Source of the DNA: Maribacter dokdonensis DSW-8
GTDB taxonomy: Bacteria; Bacteroidota; Bacteroidia; Flavobacteriales; Flavobacteriaceae
NCBI RefSeq assembly: GCF_001447995.1
Contig: NZ_LDPE01000001.1
Location: 1,984,001 to 2,048,000, forward strand
Direction of reading: 5' to 3'
DNA: 64,000 nt
Shown here: one piece after another, positions 45,460 to 51,357 of the stretch
Position numbering within the stretch: position 1 is the stretch's first letter
Layout: each line of letters starts with the position of its first letter
Notes under the pieces: model-generated
Told to the model about the DNA's origin: nothing
Databases searched by the model: none
The model's input: the letters and a program-made list of their open reading frames with translations, nothing else
Made by a program: the position numbers and the translations under genes

Positions 45460-46389
45460 GTGAATCTACAATCAGAATTAAACAAATCGTCGTTATTCTC
45501 CAACTTAGAGCTACTTGCCAATCAAGTTGTAGAAGGCTTTATAAGTGGAATACACCGCAGTCCGTTCCATGGGTTTTCTGCGGAATTTGCGGAACATAAA
45601 ATCTATAACAATGGCGAAAGCACCAAGCATATAGATTGGAAACTATTTGCCAAAACAGACAAGCTGTACACCAAGAGATATGAGGAAGAGACCAATTTAA
45701 GGTGCCACATGATCTTGGATAACTCTACTTCTATGTATTATCCGGAGGTAGACAATTTAAGTATAGACAACTTAAATAAAATTGGTTTTAGCGTCTTGAG
45801 TATAGCAGCGTTGATGAACGTACTTAAAAGACAACGAGATGCTGTTGGCCTTAGCATATACTCCGATACTTATAACTATTACGCCCCAGAAAAAGGCAGC
45901 GAACGTCATTTTCAGATGCTTTTAGCCCAGTTAAGTGGTGTGGGCATGGCAAAGAATCCACCAAAGGAGACCAAAACGTACACCTATTTACATCAGATTG
46001 CAGAAAATATTAAGCGTAGAAGTCTCATTTTTTTGTTTACCGATATGTTTCAGACTGAAAAAAACGATGCAGAATTGTTTGAAGCGCTACGTCATTTAAA
46101 ATATAATAAGCATGATGTGGTACTTTTTCACCCAATGGACAAACAGCGAGAAATCTTCTTCAATTTTGAAAACACCCCCAAGAGATTTGTCGATGTAGAA
46201 ACCGGAGAACATTTAGACCTTTATGCAGACAACATAAAAGAAGCTTATAATGAACGGGTTACAAATTACCTAAATGATATAAAAATGAAATGTGCCCAAT
46301 ATAAAATTAAATATGTGGACATAGATATACACCGAGATTTCTCTACAGTGCTCAATACTTTTCTTGTGGAGAGAAATAAGTTTCTCTAG
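45460..46389 (+). CDS. DUF58 domain protein, GTG start chosen
   Basis: About 309 residues from GTG at 45460 (VNLQSELNKSSLFSNLELL), which is where the family's conserved N-terminus begins. A longer frame opens at ATG 45382, but that codon is inside the trxA terminator hairpin and the extra 26 residues are unlike the family. Motifs: VVEGFISGIHRSPFHGFSAEFAEH-type start, NNGESTKHIDWKLFAKTDKLY, RYEEETNLRCHMILDNSTSMYY (a degenerate vWA-like strip). DUF58 proteins often accompany MoxR ATPases and vWA proteins in the bat gene cluster; those partners are not in this window. Function unknown; cytoplasmic. Confidence 0.85.
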   Translation: MNLQSELNKSSLFSNLELLANQVVEGFISGIHRSPFHGFSAEFAEHKIYNNGESTKHIDWKLFAKTDKLYTKRYEEETNLRCHMILDNSTSMYYPEVDNLSIDNLNKIGFSVLSIAALMNVLKRQRDAVGLSIYSDTYNYYAPEKGSERHFQMLLAQLSGVGMAKNPPKETKTYTYLHQIAENIKRRSLIFLFTDMFQTEKNDAELFEALRHLKYNKHDVVLFHPMDKQREIFFNFENTPKRFVDVETGEHLDLYADNIKEAYNERVTNYLNDIKMKCAQYKIKYVDIDIHRDFSTVLNTFLVERNKFL

Positions 46390-46413
46390 TTTGGAAAAAA
46401 ATAAAGAAAAATG

Positions 46414-46444
46414 TTTGTGCAATTGAAAATGCGGTGTATATTTG
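46414..46444 (+). promoter_or_regulatory. Predicted Bacteroidota promoter of tRNA-Asp
   Basis: TTTG at 46414-46417, a 19-base spacer and TATATTTG at 46437-46444: an exact match to the consensus TTTG-N19-TAnnTTTG. Transcription would start close to 46450, about a dozen bases before the mature tRNA 5' end. Confidence 0.75.
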
Positions 46445-46461
46445 CACTCGCTAAACGCCAC

Positions 46462-46535
46462 GGTCTGGTAGTTCAGTTGGTTAGAATACCTGCCTGTCAC
46501 GCAGGGGGTCGCGGGTTCGAGTCCCGTCCAGACCG
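46462..46535 (+). tRNA. tRNA-Asp (anticodon GTC)
   Basis: 74 bases. The acceptor 5' strand GGTCTGG pairs perfectly with CCAGACC, with discriminator G at 46535. The anticodon stem CCTGC/GCAGG encloses CTGTCAC, giving anticodon GTC. The T arm GCGGG-TTCGAGT-CCCGT is intact. The CCA end is not encoded. A consensus promoter lies just upstream and a terminator just downstream. The 3' portion is reused twice in degenerate form in the tandem repeat that follows. Confidence 0.95.
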
Positions 46536-46536
46536 C

Positions 46537-46567
46537 AAAAGCTCTCAAGAAATTGAGAGCTTTTTTT
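46537..46567 (+). terminator. Intrinsic terminator of tRNA-Asp (repeat copy 1)
   Basis: GCTCTCAA (46541-46548) and TTGAGAGC (46553-46560) pair with A-run before and seven T after. It starts one base past the tRNA 3' end. Confidence 0.85.
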
Positions 46568-46591
46568 GTTTAAAGCCTTTTCCTAAGTTGT

Positions 46592-46855
46592 ATGATTCAC
46601 CACTACGTATATATTATTTATTCCCCTTCACATGATGTCTACTACAAAGGGTATTCTACGGACTACTTGCGGAGATTAGAACAACACAACGCCGGCAAAA
46701 CATCTTATACCAAAAACAAAGGACCGTGGAAATTGGTCTATGCAGAAGAATTGGGCTCTAAAAAAGAAGCGCTCATAAAAGAGAAAATGCTGAAAAGACA
46801 ACATAGACAATATCTACTTTGGCTTTTCAAACAAAAAACCAACCTTATAGGATAG
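46592..46855 (+). CDS. GIY-YIG nuclease-family small protein (copy 1)
   Basis: 87 residues, the usual size for stand-alone GIY-YIG (UPF0213-like) proteins. The core reads HYVYIIYSPSHDVYYKGYS (residues 4-22), followed by RRLEQHN (27-33) with the conserved arginine R28, then GPWKLVYAEEL and KEKMLKRQ with the acidic residue expected for metal binding. The family are single-domain nucleases, many without known targets. The start is 24 bases beyond the tRNA-Asp terminator with no promoter box between, so expression should depend on read-through. The downstream copy differs at four residues: H3R, R27W, S38T and A51V. Confidence 0.82.
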   Translation: MIHHYVYIIYSPSHDVYYKGYSTDYLRRLEQHNAGKTSYTKNKGPWKLVYAEELGSKKEALIKEKMLKRQHRQYLLWLFKQKTNLIG

Positions 46856-46937
46856 TTTGGAATACCTGTCCCGGCTCGGCCGGGAGGGTCGCGGGTTCGA
46901 GTAACCGCTTGTCTCGGACCAGCCGAGATCCAGACCG
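46856..46937 (+). pseudogene. Degenerate tRNA-Asp body with hairpin insertions (copy 1)
   Basis: Beginning directly after the GIY-YIG stop, this segment keeps tRNA-Asp pieces in order: AATACCTG from the D/anticodon side, GGGTCGCGGGTTCGAGT from the variable loop and T arm, and TCCAGACCG from the acceptor 3' strand. The anticodon loop is replaced by TCCCGGC-TCG-GCCGGGA, a perfect 7-bp hairpin. The T-stem 3' strand is replaced by AACCGCTTG plus TCTCGG-ACCAG-CCGAGA, another hairpin. No acceptor 5' strand exists, so it cannot fold as a tRNA. Confidence 0.8.
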
Positions 46938-46938
46938 C

Positions 46939-46969
46939 AAAAGCTCTCAAGAAATTGAGAGCTTTTTTT
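46939..46969 (+). terminator. Intrinsic terminator (repeat copy 2)
   Basis: Same stem as after the real tRNA: GCTCTCAA at 46943-46950 and TTGAGAGC at 46955-46962, then seven T. Confidence 0.8.
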
Positions 46970-46993
46970 GTTTAAAGCCTTTTCCTAAGTTGT

Positions 46994-47257
46994 ATGATTC
47001 GCCACTACGTATATATTATTTATTCCCCTTCACATGATGTCTACTACAAAGGGTATTCTACGGACTACTTGTGGAGATTAGAACAACACAACGCCGGCAA
47101 AACTACTTATACCAAAAATAAAGGACCGTGGAAATTGGTCTATGTAGAAGAATTGGGTTCTAAAAAAGAAGCGCTCATAAAAGAGAAAATGCTGAAAAGA
47201 CAACATAGACAATATCTACTTTGGCTTTTCAAACAAAAAACCAACCTTATAGGATAG
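46994..47257 (+). CDS. GIY-YIG nuclease-family small protein (copy 2)
   Basis: An 87-residue near-identical duplicate of the protein at 46592-46855. Differences are H3R, R27W, S38T and A51V; the conserved R28, the Y-Y-K-G core and the C-terminal KEKMLKRQ strip are kept, and several silent changes are present in the DNA. Both copies remain open. The R27W change sits next to the catalytic arginine and could weaken activity, though position 27 is less conserved. Like copy 1 it lies directly behind a terminator and has no visible promoter of its own. Confidence 0.8.
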   Translation: MIRHYVYIIYSPSHDVYYKGYSTDYLWRLEQHNAGKTTYTKNKGPWKLVYVEELGSKKEALIKEKMLKRQHRQYLLWLFKQKTNLIG

Positions 47258-47339
47258 TTTGGAATACCTGTCCCGGCTCGGCCGAGAGGGTCACGGGTTC
47301 GAGTAACCGCTTGTCTCGGACTAGCCGAGATCCAGACCG
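47258..47339 (+). pseudogene. Degenerate tRNA-Asp body with hairpin insertions (copy 2)
   Basis: Second copy of the decorated tRNA-Asp remnant. Compared with the first, the anticodon-replacing hairpin has one change (GCCGAGA for GCCGGGA) that creates the perfect palindrome CTCGGCCGAG but one mismatch in the longer stem. The T-arm begins ACGGG instead of GCGGG. The second hairpin changes only in its loop (ACTAG for ACCAG), leaving its stem intact. Confidence 0.78.
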
Positions 47340-47340
47340 C

Positions 47341-47372
47341 AAAAAGCTCTCAAGAAATTGAGAGCTTTTTTT
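47341..47372 (+). terminator. Intrinsic terminator (repeat copy 3)
   Basis: Third copy of the stem (GCTCTCAA 47346-47353, TTGAGAGC 47358-47365), followed by seven T. One extra A precedes it. It closes the repeat array. Confidence 0.8.
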
Positions 47373-47428
47373 ATACATTAATAAATCAAGATTATAATAG
47401 AATTGTCTTAGATAAGTAAGCGAAAAAA

Positions 47429-47695
47429 TTAAATCAACTTACGCTTAGTTCTTAGCATTCGCTCGTTCATTAATTGAGCATATAGTATCTGATTTTCTTC
47501 AATTAACCTTTCTCGCTCAGAAACCTCGGATACCCTTTCATCACTTACAAATGCACCATAAGATTCCTCATCTTTTTGACTTTCAATAGTTAAATCGTTC
47601 AACAATAGATTTAACTCGTTAGTTACTTCAGTTTCAGATAATGCTACGGTATTTTCTTTAGAGACCACAGATTTGAATAGGCTTAAAAACGTCAT
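47429..47695 (-). CDS. Hypothetical 88-residue protein
   Basis: A small acidic protein beginning MTFLSLFKSVVSKENTVAL. The C-terminal third (SERERLIEENQILYAQLMNERM) has heptad-like spacing and could form a coiled coil, so dimerisation is plausible. The first residues are mildly hydrophobic but there is no convincing signal peptide. I do not recognise a family. It lies on the opposite strand between the tRNA-Asp repeat array and the exopolysaccharide locus, with an ordinary codon pattern for this genome. Confidence 0.55.
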   Translation of the reverse strand: MTFLSLFKSVVSKENTVALSETEVTNELNLLLNDLTIESQKDEESYGAFVSDERVSEVSERERLIEENQILYAQLMNERMLRTKRKLI

Positions 47696-47936
47696 AGGTA
47701 TTGATTTGGGGTTTCGTATAAAACGATGCTTATGTCAAAATAGTATAATTGAAAGTAATCTTTTTCCTACTTATTTTAATAACAACAAATAGTACCTTCT
47801 AACTATAAAAAACTATAATTAGCTCATTTACGCCAAACCATACACGTATGAATGCAAAATTCTTATTTTAGGGTATCCAAAATACTACAAAAGCAAAAAA
47901 ATAGTTACCATATTAGAGAATCCATTATCTATATTT

Positions 47937-48416
47937 ATGTTGAAAAACTGGTATGTACTTTATGTAAAACCTAAGAATGAAAAAAAGGTAGCAGAAAGAT
48001 TATTGAGCCATCAAATTGAAGTCTACTGCCCAATGATAAAGGAAGTAAAGCAATGGAGCGACCGTAAAAAGACCATTGAAGTCCCTTTATTCAAATCTTA
48101 CGTTTTTGTACAAATTGCAGAATCGGACAGACAGAAGGTGTTTAACGTTCCTGGTGTTGTACGGTACTTGTACTGGTTAGGCAAACCAGCCATAGTGCGC
48201 AATACTGAAATGGAAGCTTTAAAAAACTGGTTATCTAATGATACGGTAGAAAACTACAGTTTATGTAAACTAGAATCTGGTGATAAGGTTGCCATTAAAT
48301 ATGGGGCGTTAAAGGATCAAAAAGCCGAAGTTATAGAAGTAGGTAAAAAACGTGTAAGATTGGTTCTAGAAGGTATGGGTGTTGTACTTAATATGAAAAT
48401 TAGGGATTTGGCATAA
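47937..48416 (+). CDS. upxY: UpxY-type transcription antiterminator (NusG-like)
   Basis: 159 residues. The NusG N-terminal domain spans about 4-100 (NWYVLYVKPKNEKKVAERL, CPMIKEVKQW, FKSYVFVQI, PGVVRYLYWLGKPA), and a KOW-like C-terminal part follows (about 108-150; SGDKVAIKYG, KAEVIEVGKKRVRL). In Bacteroides each capsule locus encodes such a protein, which binds the leader transcript of its own locus and prevents early termination. Here it is the first gene of the exopolysaccharide locus. The 573-base gap behind it holds a predicted promoter and a terminator-like hairpin that would be a natural target. Confidence 0.9.
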   Translation: MLKNWYVLYVKPKNEKKVAERLLSHQIEVYCPMIKEVKQWSDRKKTIEVPLFKSYVFVQIAESDRQKVFNVPGVVRYLYWLGKPAIVRNTEMEALKNWLSNDTVENYSLCKLESGDKVAIKYGALKDQKAEVIEVGKKRVRLVLEGMGVVLNMKIRDLA

Positions 48417-48694
48417 TTTTTCTTCACTACCTTCTGCTTTAGCTCCATACCTATGTATCTAGCTTGTTCCAATTACCAAAGACATATTTGTGCTTAGCCA
48501 TGTCATATTTTCATACTTCCTACCCTTTGTTCTAAACTAAATACATCATAACATAGTAGAATTATTCTATTCTTATCATTTTAAAAAATCACACTTATAA
48601 ATTCATAATAATAATTGTGAAATTATACCAAAGTACTTGTAAATAGAGATCTAAAATTTCTATTTCACAATTAACCATTTGGTTATCGATATTT

Positions 48695-48726
48695 TTTGGA
48701 ATGTTACTTTATGCTACTTAAGTTTG
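48695..48726 (+). promoter_or_regulatory. Predicted Bacteroidota promoter upstream of the exopolysaccharide genes
   Basis: TTTG (48695-48698), a 20-base spacer and TAAGTTTG (48719-48726) match the consensus TTTG-N19/20-TAnnTTTG. Transcription would begin near 48733, leaving a leader of about 255 bases before the first structural gene. Confidence 0.6.
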
Positions 48727-48759
48727 TTCCTACATTTTACTCCCCCGTAAAAGTTTAAT

Positions 48760-48784
48760 GAAGTATTAGGTATACTTCGTTTTT
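48760..48784 (+). terminator. Leader hairpin resembling an attenuator
   Basis: GAAGTAT (48760-48766) pairs with ATACTTC (48772-48778) around a five-base loop and is followed by GTTTTT. It lies about 30 bases after the predicted transcription start, so most transcripts could end here unless an antiterminator acts. Confidence 0.5.
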
Positions 48785-48989
48785 AAAATACAAACCTACG
48801 GTTGGTTCTAGAAAATGGGGCTGACAATGCGGAGCGCTATACCCTATTTTAAAAATCAGGCATTTTCTTAGTAACGAATCTTACATCACTTTTGCACGCT
48901 GTAGTTAATAGAATTCATTCCAATTTTTTCATTAAAGGCTACAATAGCCACAAGCTTAACGTCCTTAATCAATCTTTATCTCCAGCAAA

Positions 48990-50336
48990 TTGAAAAAGTC
49001 ATTTTTTGTTATACCACTTTCGTTCATAGCACATATATTAATTATAAATATTACTTCATATGTACTTACCCCCTACACCTATCTAAATGCATTTAGTATT
49101 CTATTTTATAATCTGGCTTGGTTTATTGCCACCTATAGTCTAGATTTTTATCCTACAGCAAGAAGGGAGGGTTTTAATGTTAATTTTAAAAATTTTTTTA
49201 AGCTAATTATAGTTTTTGGCCTTGCTTATTTTACCTCTTTTACATTTTTGACTCCGCATCCTTACTCTTGGCAACATCTGCTCATGGTATATGTGGTTAT
49301 ATGTTTATTGCTTTTGCTGTTTAGATTGTTCTTTTACTGGGCAAGAAATCTTGTCAGAACAAAAGAATATGTTCATACCAGAGCGGTTGTTATCGGTAGG
49401 GATAAAAACCTTAAAAAAATTCGTCACATTTTTGATATCCCAAAATATGGGTATCGGTATATGGGTTATTTTGACAATTCTAAATCAAACAGTCCTACCT
49501 ATTTAGGCAACATTGAAAGTAGTTATGAATATATCTTTAAGAACAATGTTGAAGAAGTGTATTGCATGGCATCACGTTTGTCAAAAGACGAGATAAAGCA
49601 CTTAATGAATATTGCCGACAACAGTTTAAAGAAGCTTAAGATCATTCCAGATAACAAGGAGCTTTTTTCAAGAGCTATGTCCATCGAATTGTATGACTCT
49701 GTACCCGTGTTAAACTTAAGGGCCTCACCATTAGACTTAGAATATTCCAATTTAATAAAACGCATATTTGACATCATCTTTTCTTTAATGGTCATAATTT
49801 TTGTTCTCTCTTGGCTAACACCTTTGGTGTATATATTAATGAAGTTAGATTCCAAAGGACCTTTATTTTTTAAACAAAAGCGTCATGGGGTCAATAAAAA
49901 TACATTTTGGTGCTACAAATTTAGATCCATGACCAAAAGTGATGATAGTGACACCAAAATGGCTACAAAAAATGATATGCGTGTAACCAAACTTGGCAAA
50001 ATACTACGTAAAACCAGTATAGATGAATTACCACAGTTCTTCAATGTATTAAAGGGTGATATGAGTATTGTAGGACCAAGACCGCATATGGAAGTACATA
50101 CTAAACAGTATGAAACATCTGTTGAGAAATACTTGGTACGTCACTTCTTAAAACCAGGGATAACAGGCTTGGCTCAGGTAAAAGGATATAGAGGGGAAAT
50201 CATACGTAAATCGGACATTGTAAACCGAGTTCGCTATGATATTTTCTACATGGAAAAATGGTCCATTCTTCTTGATATTCAAATAATTGTACTAACATTT
50301 ACTAATATTTTTACTAATGAAGAAAAAGCGTATTAA
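48990..50336 (+). CDS. Undecaprenyl-phosphate glycosylphosphotransferase (WcaJ/WbaP-type), TTG start
   Basis: 448 residues. Four membrane segments in the first 120 residues, a Rossmann-like central domain (about 130-240), a fifth membrane segment (about 265-285) and the catalytic bacterial sugar transferase domain (about 258-448). Signatures are KRIFDIIFSLMVIIF, GPLFFKQKRHG, CYKFRSM, SIDELPQFFNVLKGDMS and GPRPHMEVH. It transfers a sugar-1-phosphate to undecaprenyl phosphate and so starts repeat-unit assembly. The TTG at 48990 precedes KKSFFVIPLS, and no ATG is available before the first membrane segment. The sugar is not predictable. First structural gene of the operon. Confidence 0.92.
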   Translation: MKKSFFVIPLSFIAHILIINITSYVLTPYTYLNAFSILFYNLAWFIATYSLDFYPTARREGFNVNFKNFFKLIIVFGLAYFTSFTFLTPHPYSWQHLLMVYVVICLLLLLFRLFFYWARNLVRTKEYVHTRAVVIGRDKNLKKIRHIFDIPKYGYRYMGYFDNSKSNSPTYLGNIESSYEYIFKNNVEEVYCMASRLSKDEIKHLMNIADNSLKKLKIIPDNKELFSRAMSIELYDSVPVLNLRASPLDLEYSNLIKRIFDIIFSLMVIIFVLSWLTPLVYILMKLDSKGPLFFKQKRHGVNKNTFWCYKFRSMTKSDDSDTKMATKNDMRVTKLGKILRKTSIDELPQFFNVLKGDMSIVGPRPHMEVHTKQYETSVEKYLVRHFLKPGITGLAQVKGYRGEIIRKSDIVNRVRYDIFYMEKWSILLDIQIIVLTFTNIFTNEEKAY

Positions 50337-50467
50337 AATAATTTCCACCATTTAACTAGTACTTATAAGCATTAACAAATTGCTCTTTAACGAATAATAT
50401 TATTTTTGAATTTACATAAAAAAATTACGAGCCATATCCTTACTTTTAGCATATAATCTTGAACACT

Positions 50468-51250
50468 ATGAACAATAAAGTATTTTTAAATAGATTTTTA
50501 ATTCTCCTTTTACTTCCCTTAACATTTTCCTGCTCTAAAAGAAATTTAGGGTACTTCAGTAATTATGGTGATGAAAAACTACTTACGGAAGATATTACTC
50601 TTATAACAACCCAGCCAATTATTCAACCGGGGGATCTTTTACAGATTACGGTAAGTGATAATAATCCTATCGCTGCTGCACCTTTTAATAAAATCAATTT
50701 TAAAGAAGAGAACAATGAAAACGCATCTTCAAACGTACAAGATGGATATTTAGTGGACCAAAACGGGATTATTGATTTCCCAGTGATAGGAAGAATAAAA
50801 ATTGGCGGTCAAACTAAAGCAAACGCAAAAATAAGTATAACCAACCTTTTAACTAATTATCTAGGAAATCCTATTGTTTCTATTCGTTATTTAAATTATA
50901 AAGTTACAGTTGTTGGTGAAGTTAAAAATCCAAGTACTTTTTTGGTACCATCAGAACGAATCAATTTAATAGAAGCACTAAGTATGGCTGGTGATCTAAC
51001 GATTTACGGTAAGCGCGAAAATGTAATGGTAATTAACGAGTCTAATGGTGTACGTACGGTTTCTCATTTAGATTTAAATGATAAAGCTATATTAGACTCC
51101 CCTAATTTTTATTTAAAACCTAATGATATCGTTTATGTTGAACCCGTCAAAGCAAGAAAAGATCAATCTAGCTTAACCCGGTCGAATATAAGTCTAGTAT
51201 TAGGAGTCATATCTGCTGCATCATTAATCTTATTGAATATAAATAGGTAG
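50468..51250 (+). CDS. Wza-like polysaccharide export lipoprotein
   Basis: 260 residues from ATG 50468 (MNNKVFLNRFLI); a TTG nine bases earlier is in frame but less likely. Lipoprotein signal ends at the Cys of LTFSCSKRNLG (about residue 20). The Poly_export domain (about 45-125; QPIIQPGDLLQITVSDNNP) and a SLBB repeat (about 135-200; VTVVGEVKNPSTFLVP) follow, with a C-terminal hydrophobic anchor (LVLGVISAASLILL). It forms the outer-membrane export channel with the Wzc-like protein encoded 107 bases downstream. Confidence 0.92.
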   Translation: MNNKVFLNRFLILLLLPLTFSCSKRNLGYFSNYGDEKLLTEDITLITTQPIIQPGDLLQITVSDNNPIAAAPFNKINFKEENNENASSNVQDGYLVDQNGIIDFPVIGRIKIGGQTKANAKISITNLLTNYLGNPIVSIRYLNYKVTVVGEVKNPSTFLVPSERINLIEALSMAGDLTIYGKRENVMVINESNGVRTVSHLDLNDKAILDSPNFYLKPNDIVYVEPVKARKDQSSLTRSNISLVLGVISAASLILLNINR

Positions 51251-51357
51251 ATTAATAAGTAGGTATTAGCTTTTGTATATAGTTATATCTACCATAAATC
51301 TTGTAATTAGCTGAAATATTTAATCCCATTATTTCATAAGCCTTTATTTTAATACAT

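Larger units (their letters stand above)
46527..47372 (+). repeat. 402-bp tandem repeat: tRNA-Asp 3' end, terminator, GIY-YIG ORF and tRNA-Asp remnant
   Basis: Unit 1 is 46527-46928, unit 2 is 46929-47330, and a third partial unit is 47331-47372. The period is exactly 402 bases, measured from TCCAGACCGC at 46527, 46929 and 47331. Each full unit contains the acceptor 3' strand of tRNA-Asp, the GCTCTCAA...TTGAGAGC terminator, a GIY-YIG gene and a degenerate tRNA-Asp body. Only the upstream tRNA is intact. The units are nearly identical, so duplication was recent or conversion is active. Confidence 0.9.
48417..48989. promoter_or_regulatory. 573-base leader region of the exopolysaccharide operon
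   Basis: No coding sequence recognised. It contains a consensus promoter (48695-48726), a terminator-like hairpin (48760-48784) and then about 205 bases of leader before the initiating transferase gene. A small palindrome AGCGCT occurs near 48833. I see no copy of the enterobacterial ops/JUMPstart element GGCGGTAG. Confidence 0.55.

Noticed and set aside
46411..46635. ORF reading through tRNA-Asp and its terminator (translation includes RIPACHAGGRGFESRP)
   Set aside because: It is the translated tRNA gene, a well-known false protein in annotation; a real tRNA, promoter and terminator explain the DNA.
46738..47037. ORFs on both strands across the first tRNA remnant (for example 46738-46950 minus and 46819-47037 plus)
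   Set aside because: They arise from the open GC-rich hairpin and tRNA-like sequence and overlap the GIY-YIG genes; no protein family is recognisable.
46527..47372. CRISPR array or classical IS element as an explanation of the repeats
   Set aside because: The period of 402 bases with a coding insert does not fit CRISPR, and there is no transposase or terminal inverted repeat pair around the units.
48417..48989. JUMPstart/ops element upstream of the exopolysaccharide genes
   Set aside because: No GGCGGTAG or close variant found; the enterobacterial RfaH system is not expected in Bacteroidota.
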